NCBI GenBank assembly: GCA_013407085.1
Contig: JACCGJ010010800.1
Span: 62,001-126,000, forward strand
Reading direction: 5' to 3'
DNA: 64,000 nt
From: Atriophallophorus winterbourni
Lineage: Eukaryota; Platyhelminthes; Trematoda; Plagiorchiida; Microphallidae
Part shown: one piece after another, positions 44,401 through 53,525 of the stretch
Layout of the letters: every line of letters starts with the position of its first letter
How positions within the stretch are numbered: position 1 is the first letter of the stretch
Position numbers and translations under genes: made by a program
Notes under the pieces: model-generated
What the model saw: the letters and a program-made list of their open reading frames with translations, nothing else
Databases searched by the model: none
What the model was told of the DNA's origin: nothing

Positions 44401-46300
44401 ATTTCGCTTCTAAACTCGATGAGCTTATGACGAACCATGCGGAATGTGACTGTCCCTATTGATTTTTGAAAGATTTTATAATTCTACTCCATGTACCTGT
44501 CATCATATGGTTATTATTAAGCTTATTGCTTTTTCTACCACAAAACTTTCTGAGTTCTGATATTACCAGTGTTCGTACGGAACCGAGGACGCTTTTCTAA
44601 TTGGTTGAACAGAATATCTCATTACCAACATCACCTTAAAAATCTTATTGGAGCCAGTGATTAATCTTGTTGTCCAGCTTTACAATTTTAATTATCGATA
44701 GATGCCAGACAATTCTGGGGTAGATATGCACCATTTTCGCACATCACACCGCAAACGTTTTTAAGTAAATCCTTGCTTAATTTACGAAAATATTATTATA
44801 TTGTTTCCTTCGAGCTGTGATGATATAGTCAAATTTCATAAGCCATATCTGACACCAAATTGTCGGAGTTTATTCTCAAGCATCTACACTGCCTTATCTG
44901 ATCACTTACATCGTCAAAAGATTTCGCGTGCCGGGAAGTAGTATCCTCGCAAACACCATCTATTAATCTATTGGACGCTGTGTGCCGCAGTTCAACTGAC
45001 ATTTCGCCAGTCTCGTAAGTCATCACAATCGCGTGATTACACTGAATTCACACATCCTGATCCACTCGTTATTTTGATCAAAACAGTAGCTTGTTTCTCA
45101 GTGAAACTGCAATGCTATGCTCCGTAAGACGGGGGAAATGAGTACATGAACTACGCTATATGGGGAACATTTTTAATGCTGAAACGTAAGGTTGCTTAAC
45201 TTGTTCGAAGTACAATATTCTGTTCATAAGTTGAACGTCAAGCGAAGAGCTGTTGTTTTCACTTCTGCCCGAATCAACTCTCGTTGGTATCTTTCAGTAG
45301 TCCTGATGCAAATACGAATGCGAAAAGCAGAAGGTATTCATGTCTCTCTAACCACGTGCTATATAGAACAGAATACAACGCACGTAATGCAAGATTAATT
45401 GGAAAACGTTTTTGTAAATTAAAAATCTATTAGATTTATTCATCTAGAAAATACATTAGATTATTCTTAAACGAAAAAGAAACTTTGTAATGTGTTGCTC
45501 ACAAATATTTGCGTATATAATTGTAATATAATAATGAATTAGACATGGGGAGAATGTAAAACTCTTATTGTTTTTTGTCAAAATCATCTAGCTTTACTAC
45601 TAACAAAAAATACAGATTTATGCACAACACATAAGTGAAAATCAACATATAAAAAGCGAGCGCTGGTAACAATTGGTTATCACTGAGTGATATTTACAGA
45701 AAAATTTGTTGATGTACAACGTTCTAGGTCACTGTACGATCCAATACATTTGATATCACAGGAATTAGCTAGACTATTTTCGATCGGAACCACTACAACC
45801 ATTGCAAGTGGGCTGGATTTGTTTTTTTTCACTGATCTACAATTTACAGATAGCATGAACACATCACAAATTCTGCTTACATTCCTGGTAAATATGAATT
45901 CATCCTCTGTCAAAAATATTTATTAAAAATATAAAATCGATCTAAATAAATAAAAACAATCACCGGCTCGATCTTGACGTCACCTAGCTGTAGTTTCACG
46001 TCTAAGCTTGGCAATGCTTCTGTCGAATGGTTTGCTGTCGTATTGAAAACTTTTGCCAAAATTGAGCAATCCAGGATTGTCAACTTATCTTCGGCACAAG
46101 CATGATAGCCTTGGTTTGAACCTGGATCAACAGTAAACAATGCAGTTTAATAAGCTTCAGGTAGAAGTTAATCTCTATTATCTTAAACGAGCTATAATGG
46201 CAGCATCGCTTTTATCCTGTAAAAATAGAATTAATTTTGTTTCCAAGTTTTCAAAAACATAGACTATGTTTATATCAGTTTGTTAAATACAGGCAAGGAT
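44401..46300. other. AT-rich stretch, no gene seen
   Basis: No recognisable product in the short frames and no shared repeat noticed, except at its right end. Confidence 0.4.
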
Positions 46301-46329
46301 TCGTAATTCGATAATTTTATTATACGATT

Positions 46330-46425
46330 ACAAATGTGAAGCGAAACGCTACCATATTAAGCGCTTTGTGCGCTTGATTCAAAATCAATTTGTGATTCAG
46401 TATTTGAACACAGTGGTTGTTACCG
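46330..46425 (+). repeat. Dispersed repeat family F
   Basis: It contains TGTGATTCAGTATTTGAACA and CAGTGGTTGTTAC; an inverted counterpart lies at 46715-46770. A short (GA)n run follows at 46428-46443. Confidence 0.45.
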
Positions 46426-46555
46426 AGAGACGAGAGAGAGAGAGTACAACTTCAATTATTTACATTTATTCTTTTAACAAACAGTATTTTTAACTATGTG
46501 TACTTTAATATTTGCTATGAAATTAATAGATTGAAGCTTTAATGTACTGTGGTGC

Positions 46556-46690
46556 TCACATTCCCATCCCTTACACACTACTACCGTTTTCTCGCTGATT
46601 GCCGTCATCAGGTGGAGACAGTAAGATCAGGTTCAGTGAGCTTTAAAACAGTGGAAAAGCGGTGAACAAAGTTAAACTTGTATGCCACTG
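46556..46690 (-). repeat. Family C repeat with hammerhead-like core
   Basis: The minus strand reads CACTGAACCTGATC, then CACCTGATGACGGCAATCAG, CGAGAAAACGGTAG and ends GTGAGCACCACAG. It is nearly the same as 46795-46925 in the same orientation. CTGATGA (46605-46611) and GAAA (46588-46591) are both intact. Confidence 0.7.
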
Positions 46691-46714
46691 TTATATAGGG
46701 TTCTTACAAAGAAC

Positions 46715-46770
46715 CACGATGTTCAAATACAGAATCACAAAGTGATTCCTGGCCAAGCGCTCGAGGCGCA
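46715..46770 (-). repeat. Dispersed repeat family F, inverted copy
   Basis: The reverse complement reads GGCCAGGAATCACTTTGTGA, then TTCTGTATTTGAACATCGTG, matching 46.39 kb in inverted orientation. Confidence 0.4.
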
Positions 46771-46794
46771 CAGACAAGACCAATGTATTGTGGT

Positions 46795-46925
46795 GCTCAC
46801 ATCCCCATCCTTACACACCACTACCGGTTTCTGGCTTTTTGCCGTCATCAGGTAGAAACAGTGAGATCAGGTTCAGTGAGCCTTTAAACAGTGGAAAAGC
46901 GGTAAACAAAGTAAAACTTGTAATG
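46795..46925 (-). repeat. Family C repeat with hammerhead-like core, second copy
   Basis: The minus strand reads CTACCTGATGACGGCAAAAA, GCCAGAAACCGGTAGTGG. CTGATGA (46845-46851), a GGC/GCC stem and GAAA (46828-46831) are intact. It lies downstream of the Penelope-like element in the same orientation. Confidence 0.7.
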
Positions 46926-47007
46926 GAAAATGTTTGTGACCAAACGGGGAATCATAATCATGAAAAAATAAAGTTTGTAATGAATCGGTGAGAGTAGTTT
47001 ATGGGTA

Positions 47008-47055
47008 ACGTTTCGCTTCTGACACAGAAGCTTCGTCAGACCAAGCGTGTCAGTA
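47008..47055 (-). ncRNA. Hammerhead-ribozyme-like motif at the end of the Penelope-like element
   Basis: The minus strand reads CTGACGA, one unpaired A, a perfect 7-bp stem GCTTCTG/CAGAAGC closed by TGT, and then GAAACG. These are the conserved CUGANGA and GAAA boxes around helix II. Penelope-like elements are known to carry hammerhead motifs in their terminal repeats. I could not find a convincing helix III and cleavage triplet, so activity is unproven. Confidence 0.45.
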
Positions 47056-47257
47056 CGAACAGAGATCAAGCTTAAATTGCATTCACCTGACCAATCATAA
47101 GCTGGTTAAGAACTGCACAGTCTGGCTCGTTAAGAAGGACAGGTGCGTTCAATATCAACTGACGCACCACCACCCCTACGTACCGTATAATCCCTTAATT
47201 GTTCTAGTCTTGGCAGGTGTGAATGACATCTGCTGACCGATTAGCTCGGTGCGCGCA

Positions 47258-47773
47258 CTAGGGGTCACGCATGTTAATGTTTATCCGCTGCAGAACCGGA
47301 TGCCAGATTGCGGAGATATCAGCCCCATCCACCTTATTGACTGCATTCTTACCGGCCTTTGTTATCTCAACCGCCTCAGCGTGAAGTCGTTTAATGTATG
47401 GTTTTATTCCCCGCCTTATAACTTTTACGTTGTCAAGATCAACACTGTGACCTGTGTCCAGCAAGTGTTCAGCTAGTGCTGAATCTCTTATCAGTGATTG
47501 ATATTCACTGGAATTGCGTGGCTGCTTACCAATTCGATTTTTGGGTTCACTTATCCTAGTACTGAGTTCTCTGGATGTTTGCCCGATATATACTCCCGAG
47601 CAACCTTTGCAGTTGATTTTACATACGCAATTCGTCGCGGAGCCTGAAGGTGTTTTATTCTTGAGTTGCGTTAATAAGGATCTGAGTGTTCTACCTCTTT
47701 TATACGTTACTCGTATACCTGCGTTATTCAAGATTCGACTTATCCCCTCTGATGCTTCCTTAACGTAAGGCAT
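47258..47773 (-). pseudogene. Penelope-type GIY-YIG endonuclease
   Basis: A 171-codon frame with TNCVCKINCKGCSGVYIGQT, SRELSTRISEPKNRI, DSALAEHLLDTGHSVD and IKRLHAEAVEITK. CX2-CX4-C residues precede the GVYIG (GIY-YIG type) motif, with the catalytic Arg region RELSTRISE downstream. This is the canonical Penelope endonuclease, which nicks target DNA. It is joined to RT by a frame shift. Confidence 0.9.
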
Positions 47774-47849
47774 AGAAACTGTTGCACGCCAAACTTTTTC
47801 CGTTTTGGGTGCTGGGTATTTAACCCGTTTCAGTTGGCGTTTAATTAGG

Positions 47850-48740
47850 CTCTTAGGGTAACCATGATCACCAAGTCGACGACTAACTTCTTAATGGGCC
47901 GCTTTTTATCGGTAGCATCGCTGCACAAGCGTTCAACTTTGTAGAACAGCGATTTCGCAACTGAATTAAATACCTTTTGGAGGTGCGCTGATGAGTACCG
48001 CAAGACCGCATCTGTGTCGATTGGCTTACGATAGACCGTAGTGCTTATTTTACCATTATGCTTTCGCGCAAGACAGTCCAAGAATGGAAGTGTCCCTTCT
48101 GTCGACTCAATCTCCTTTGTAACTTGGATTTTGGGATCCAAGTTGTTAATGTAACTATGGAATGCTTCTTATCTGTCACGATTCATGATGACGAATGTAT
48201 CATCGACATAATGCCACCATATCTTTGGCCGAAGAGCTACATTTTTAGAGCTAACTCTTCACAATACTCAATGTACATATCCACTAACACTGGGGAAATA
48301 GGTGAACCCATCGCTAACCTTTCCTTTTGTTTGTATAACTGTCCGTTAAACAAGAAGTGGTTCATATTCAGACAAATCGCTATGCCGTTGACGATTTGCT
48401 GTACACTCAAGTTTGTACGATCTGTCAATGTCGCGTCTGAATTAAGTGCATTTTTTGCTAATTCTAGAGCGCTCGTAGTTTCCACATTCGTGAACAAGGC
48501 ACTTACATCGAAGCTAACCATCATCTCATCTTCATCGAGCATTATTGTACTCAAACGTCGAACGAAATCAAAAGAGTTCTTAATGAAAGGATCCCTGTTC
48601 CCGACTAGCGGTTTCAACAAATGAGCGAGATGCTTCGCTAATTCGTGTGTTGGGGATCCAATGTCATCCACGATAGGTCGCAGAGGGACGCCCACCTTAT
48701 GTATCTTTGGGAGCCCGTAGAACCTAGGGGTCTGAGCAGA
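47850..48740 (-). pseudogene. Penelope-type reverse transcriptase
   Basis: The reading is PRFYGLPKIHKVGVPLRPIV, DEMMVSFDVSALFTNV, KERLAMGSPISPVLVDMYIE, then in a shifted frame WWHYVDDTFVIMNRD, LPFLDCLARKHNGKISTTVY and RKPIDTDAVLRYSSAHL. The YVDD catalytic box is present. The order is that of Penelope-like RT, which is related to telomerase RT. Confidence 0.88.
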
Positions 48741-48772
48741 TTTCGGGTATAACCTGAACCATAATCCCTGAC

Positions 48773-49825
48773 CAAGTTAAACTTGTATTGCACTTGTATT
48801 GAAGCTTTGTTTCGAAAGTCTAGTCTGCACCAGTCCAGCCGGTCAAGTTTGCATGACCAATCGATTTTCTGTGGGTTCGGGCCCCTCCCAGCAGCAATGC
48901 GCTGAAGGTATGTTCAAATCACACAACAAAATGGTGTTCGTGAACGAAGGTAGCAATATATACCAAATAATTCCATTCATGTTCAACCTGCTATAATTGT
49001 ACAATTCATCAGAGTAAACACTAAAGTAATTTTCGTGTCACCTCGAGTGAGCAAATCGAAAGCTCAGTTTGCTGCCATTGTATTTTGCTTCAGCAAATAT
49101 GCCGTGCTTAATCATTCCATGACTTGTCATCTTTCTGTACATAACCTATCGGCATGAAAGCATTCAAGACGAGCTTGGTATAAACATATTCTTCGTAATC
49201 GTGGACATGTAAGAATTTGTTTTTTGTTTGAATTTTTTGTTTTGATTAGGGGATCATTGTTTATGAGTTAAGAGGGGAAATAAGTGTATATGATAAATAT
49301 TTCTATTTAAAACATACCTAGAAATTTAGCCCTATCCGAAACCGTAGGCTCGTCAAATAGCTAAAATTTATTTTATGTTTATATTTAATTGATCTTCATT
49401 CATGTTTTTCATTCATTGTATTTTATATTTCGTATATTTTTGACACAAATCTGTCTATTGCCTTCCGCTTACAACGCTCATGTATTAGATTGACTAATGC
49501 TGTATTAAGGTCATCATAATATACTTGGAAGCTCCGTGTTTAATGTGACATCTGCTTGTTGGATTATTCATCTGTGCGGAGAAAACAAAAGGAAATCCAT
49601 TTTAGCCTCTCCAATTCCATTATTCCAGTGGACATCAATCGCTTTTTCAATACGTTGAATAGAATGAACATAATCGTTTGTGTGTAATGAGCTGGATCTA
49701 TTGACATTCTGATGTTATTGTGCAAATTACCATTACAGTCTGGTTATTTGTAAGTTAACAAGAATACCCCAGCATTAAAATAGAAAGAACAATGAAGTCT
49801 GCAACGTAGATGTGTATTTTGGAAT
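48773..49825. other. No gene seen; 3' flank of cathepsin F
   Basis: AT-rich sequence between the Penelope-like element and the cathepsin F stop codon. No AATAAA was found just downstream of the stop; polyadenylation must use a variant signal or one I missed. Confidence 0.4.
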
Positions 49826-49900
49826 TTAGTTAATCACAGCGGAAGTGGCCAATAGGTTTATCCCACAAGTACCCTCACCACGGTACAAGCGGAAGTAACC
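49826..49900 (-). CDS. Cathepsin F exon 7 (C-terminus)
   Basis: 75 nt encoding [18 protein letters not shown] and TSAVIN, then TAA. The acceptor is TTATTCCAG after a 162-bp intron. The C-terminus is the usual papain-family end. Confidence 0.93.
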   Translation of the reverse strand, partial: GYFRLYRGEGTCGINLLATSAVIN

Positions 49901-51535
49901 CTGGAATAAAAAAGATTCCGATATGTAACATGTTCATATTGAAATCAAAAAATTGAAAAAAATCCATTAAGCCTACCCTTTCAATTTAAGTTAACTTGCA
50001 CACAGAATAACAATCAGGTGTGTTGTTTTGAAGAAAACTCAAGAAAATGTTCGGTAACTTACATCTTCCCCAAATGATCGGCCCCAACTGTTCTTCACCA
50101 ACCAATACGGACTACCGTTCTCCTCGCCATAACCGACCGTCAAGACCGCATGATTAATACCGTCAGGAGGACAACTGTCTGGTTTTAAAACTCCGCCATG
50201 GTAGAACTAAAATACAAACCACCGATAATCCACAAGAAAATAAAATTGTATAAATTTATAAACAAATCAACTCACTTGCAAAGGATCCCCGTTAAGAACG
50301 GTGGCCATTGGTCCGTGTTGAGCCAACCATTTTGCTTGCTCCACTTCGGACTGATCAATCGTGACGGATGAATTGATGTAGACGGCCACTTTTGAAGCTT
50401 CCAAGAGACACATTCCGCGATGTGCGTGATATGGGTAATCCGTTTGTTTTTCCAATCCTCCCATCATTTTGATTGCCTCGTACGTTTGCGGAGGATAACC
50501 ACCGTCACATGCGGAATCTAGAGGGTCACAGTCTAGCAATTCCTAAAATAAAAATATTATCATTAGATTACACGTGAAAAACGATATATGGCAGTCGAAT
50601 AAGCGTTCAACATACTTGTTTACTCAGCGTAATCAATTGCTTCGTCTTCATAAACCATTGTCCTTCAATGTTTCCTGTTACAGAGAATGCCCAGCAGGAC
50701 CCACAGTAGCCTTGTTCTTCGACCGGACCGACCGCTCCATGTTTTCTCCAGTCAACTGATTTCGGGATATCATTCACACCGTTAGCTCGAACTCTTTTCA
50801 AATTCGGAATATGATCCAATTTGGCATTTGCAAAATGTGCACGGAATTCCTCGGCTTTGTAAAGAAAGAAAATGATTAGCTATGCCATATACTTACCGGT
50901 TAAATCCGAGAATTGGGTCACTCCGTATTTGGCAGTTCCTTGTTCGTTACGTTGATATTCCTCGGCACGTTTCAAGTTATCCTTAAAGATTCCGAAACGT
51001 TTTTCCACATCTAAAGTTTGCAACATAAAGCTTTTAAAATGAAGCCTACCGTATCCATTGTAGTTCTTGTTATGTTTGTTTCTGAATTCCTGGAATAGTC
51101 TGCGGGCCTCCGCATCATCCTAAAAATTCATTGAGATGTAAATTCTGTGATTAAAATTGATAACAAATATGTCCTGAATAAAATTTTCTTAATCAATGTC
51201 AAAATTTGTTCCGACATGAGTTTCAATGAATGAATAACAAAATACTTAATGTGTTTCGCGAGAATCAAGCCATTTAGAATATTTCACAGAAGTCACTAAG
51301 GTGAATTGGCTTCTCCTTTAAAAATCGAAGCAGATTCGTTTCAGACTCGCTGATATTTGGTCTCGATATCTGGTCTGATATTTGATCTCGATTGCAAACA
51401 ATGAACAATAGTTCTATTGCTTGTTGTATTGCGCAGCGCATGCGATAGAAAACAATCATAACCAACCTTCCAGGTGTTCATCGCGAGGGCGCTTCCAATC
51501 CACAGGAGCAGACAACCAACTAAACAAATTCGCAT
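49826..51535 (-). CDS. Cathepsin F-like cysteine protease, complete, 7 exons
   Basis: Exons 51535-51467, 51119-51050, 51010-50897, 50854-50616, 50542-50276, 50206-50063 and 49900-49826 give a 325-residue preproenzyme of the papain family (C1A). The order is a signal peptide (1-18), an I29 prosegment with an ERFNIN-like helix and the FSDLT motif (about 24-84), then a mature enzyme starting near IPKSVDWR (114). The active site is Gln132, Cys138 ([11 protein letters not shown]), His272 ([11 protein letters not shown]) and Asn292 (KNSWG), all present. One N-glycosylation site lies in YINSSVT. Length and sequence resemble liver-fluke cathepsin F, a secreted gut enzyme that digests host proteins such as haemoglobin. 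All splice sites are GT/AG, there are no stops, and the frame is intact, so the gene looks functional. Assignment to F rather than L is from resemblance to fluke sequences. Confidence 0.95.
50063..50206 (-). CDS. Cathepsin F exon 6 (catalytic His and Asn)
   Basis: 144 nt encoding [31 protein letters not shown] and [14 protein letters not shown]. The acceptor is TATTTTAG and the donor GAT|GTAAGT, phase 0. Confidence 0.95.
50276..50542 (-). CDS. Cathepsin F exon 5
   Basis: 267 nt encoding [18 protein letters not shown] through [14 protein letters not shown], with the disulphide cysteines and the CDGGYP substrate-cleft segment. The acceptor is TATTTTAG and the donor CAA|GTGAGT, phase 0. Confidence 0.95.
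50616..50854 (-). CDS. Cathepsin F exon 4 (propeptide junction and catalytic Cys)
   Basis: 239 nt. It encodes [13 protein letters not shown], the mature N-terminus [13 protein letters not shown] and the catalytic [20 protein letters not shown]. The acceptor is TTACAAAG and the donor CAA|GTATGT, phase 0. Confidence 0.95.
50897..51010 (-). CDS. Cathepsin F exon 3 (ERFNIN-like helix)
   Basis: 114 nt encoding [17 protein letters not shown] and [11 protein letters not shown]. The acceptor is ACTTTAG and the donor ACCG|GTAAGT. The next intron is only 42 bp. Confidence 0.92.
51050..51119 (-). CDS. Cathepsin F exon 2 (start of the I29 prosegment)
   Basis: 70 nt encoding [20 protein letters not shown] and the next few residues. 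It is flanked by TTTTTAG and G|GTAGGC and followed by a 39-bp intron. It carries the first helix of the inhibitory prosegment. Confidence 0.9.
51467..51535 (-). CDS. Cathepsin F exon 1 (signal peptide)
   Basis: Encodes 23 residues, [18 protein letters not shown] plus MNTWK, with predicted cleavage after Ala18. The donor is AAG|GTTGGT, phase 0. Reading on into the 347-bp intron 1 gives an unrelated tail. Confidence 0.92.
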
Positions 51536-51574
51536 TGTGTTGAGGTTTCGTGTCGAGATTCGCTTAACTTTACG

Positions 51575-51582
51575 TATTTATA
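51575..51582 (-). promoter_or_regulatory. TATA-like box of the cathepsin F gene
   Basis: TATAAATA on the minus strand, 40-47 bp before the ATG. If transcription starts about 30 bp downstream, the 5' leader would be only some 10-20 nt. Confidence 0.45.
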
Positions 51583-51599
51583 GACTTCATCGAGATCAT

Positions 51600-53340
51600 A
51601 GTACAAATTGACATTCGCGGGTTCAGTTGAACAAGTTTTTTGTCACATTCACATTGGATCACTTGTGAGGATTTATGTTACTTTGATCCAAAGTGTAATC
51701 GAATTCTTAGCTCAAGTTAAACTTTGATTTCGTTGAATACATTTGCAACCGCTTTTCGTTCCGATGAACTTTGCCCTTGTTTCGAAGGTTGAAAACGTAC
51801 GGTTGACGCTACTTTACACTTGCACCAAAATGTAAAGTTTAACTAGTCCTCGCGAAAATGCCAATCGCACCAGGTACTCGATTGCTGGACCCACGATTAC
51901 AATGCTACTCTTAGTACAAACTTTTGGATATTTGATATTAAGCACAAGCGGTAGGTTCTTTATAATTCGATTGGATTTATGTCATTGTTTCTGAATACCA
52001 GTACGCGTATCTCGGAAAGTGAAAATAGAGTGTAATAGCCCTAAAGTAAAAGTAGGAGTTTTAAATATTCAAGATTTATGGTTAAAGATGCTTTTAACTT
52101 TGCGATTTGCCAAAGGTTAAAAATGCAGGTAATTATGCGTATAGATAGCATGAATCGGTCCTCATGAATAACGTTACGAGAATAAATGTTTTATCAATAG
52201 ATGGGCGCAATATCACGGTCAGCTCGCGTATAATCGTTAAGTTTCGATTTGAACTTATGAGTATACCTTATTAACAGAAATCTCTAAGTAACAATCATGT
52301 ACAAGATCGCATTCGCCGTGCTTCAATCCTCGAACGCAGTAAAAAGGTGGGATAACCAGCAACGATTTCTTTTAAGCCCATGTTGTGCAGCGGTCACAAT
52401 ATGTTGGTGTTCTAAATGTTCTCGTATGCGCGCAGTCACATTACGCTCTATTAATATAGAGATTACCAACTTTATTGAAACCGTGCCTTAATTTTGTTTG
52501 CAACTGACGAAACAGTTGATTTAGTACGAAAATCAAACAGATTACCGTGACATAATCACAGTATTTATATTATGAGCACACAACTCCACGATACCGGAGC
52601 TGAGGACAAGGTGATGTTTTTGTAGGTAGTAAATCTTCACTAATGGGAGCTGTCATGCTGACAGATTATAATCAACAGTAATGTCGTCAATAATTTCTTA
52701 TTAAACCTAATCGATATTATGTACAAGTCAAGTTTTATATGTCAAATGTCTCAGCAAGCATTATTATAATCCCGATACAGAAATGGCCCAATCATATCGA
52801 GTCACCTTGAGTTTATTTTATTCATTTTATCATTTACTTAATCAATTTTATTTAATGAAATGAAGAAATTATTTATTATGAATGGCATATTTAATTAGAT
52901 TATATTGTACATTTTTATATGCCTAGCATCTGCTAGATCGATATGTACGAATAACATAAAAACAAAAACTCTGTGCTTCAAATATTTTGCAATAGTTGAT
53001 TGTTTTGGGAATTATTACTACGGTGTAGCATGCAACGTTGCATCGGAACCGTCTGAAATTTATAATACATTTTGAAATGATATTTTAACCCGAATTCATG
53101 TAATTGAATTGAGTGTTTAGTGAGCAACGGGGGATTTGTTATGCGCACTCCTGTTCAATTCAAATGCCTTCAAATCACGTACGTTGTAAGGTCATGTAAT
53201 GACCATATTTCTCGATTAACGTTTTTGGTTCAACTAAATATTTCGACAATGATTTTGCTATTGAATGGTAACTCTGAACAATCGTCAACGTAGTAGCTTG
53301 CATAGATTTTATAACACGCTGAAAATAGATAGTGTCTTAA
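51600..53340. other. AT-rich upstream flank of cathepsin F, no gene seen
   Basis: No recognisable product and no conserved repeat. A 64-codon open frame at 52297-52491 includes NQQRFLLSPCCAAVTI, which weakly resembles the antisense of the LINE at 43.3 kb; this suggests a LINE scrap rather than a gene. Confidence 0.35.
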
Positions 53341-53344
53341 CGAT

Positions 53345-53525
53345 ATTGTGGAGTGCAAAGTGCATTAAAGATGAGTGCTAATCACGAGCTTTCGAATGAT
53401 ATTGAAAACTTCACTATACGGCAAAAAACAATAAAAGGAAGCCCAAAAAGACGGACGTCGACCATTACAACCCCGGAAGGATTGTATTAGAACGGTATGA
53501 GAGACAATAGGGCTTCAAGTGGTGG
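53345..53525 (+). repeat. Dispersed repeat family E
   Basis: It shares AAGTGCATTAAAGATGAGTG, a GAGCTTTCGAATGA block and GGAAGGATTGTATTAGAACG with 15.24-15.40 kb. Confidence 0.5.

Larger units (their letters stand above)
46980..48772 (-). mobile_element. Penelope-like element, 5'-truncated
   Basis: The minus strand carries a Penelope-type RT followed by a GIY-YIG endonuclease and then a terminal region with a hammerhead-like motif. The RT starts at PRFYGLPKIHKVGVPLRPIV, so the N-terminal part is missing. Frame shifts separate RT core, thumb and endonuclease, so the copy is dead. AAGTTAAACTTGTAT occurs both at the 5' boundary (about 48773) and in the family C repeat at 46670, suggesting terminal repeats or an insertion duplication. 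Confidence 0.85.

Noticed and set aside
47514..48624. Two plus-strand open frames of 84 and 188 codons
   Set aside because: They are antisense shadows of the Penelope-type endonuclease and RT on the minus strand.
51274..51465. Open frame continuing from cathepsin exon 1
   Set aside because: It reads into intron 1; the AAG|GTTGGT donor and the I29 sequence of exon 2 show that it is not coding.
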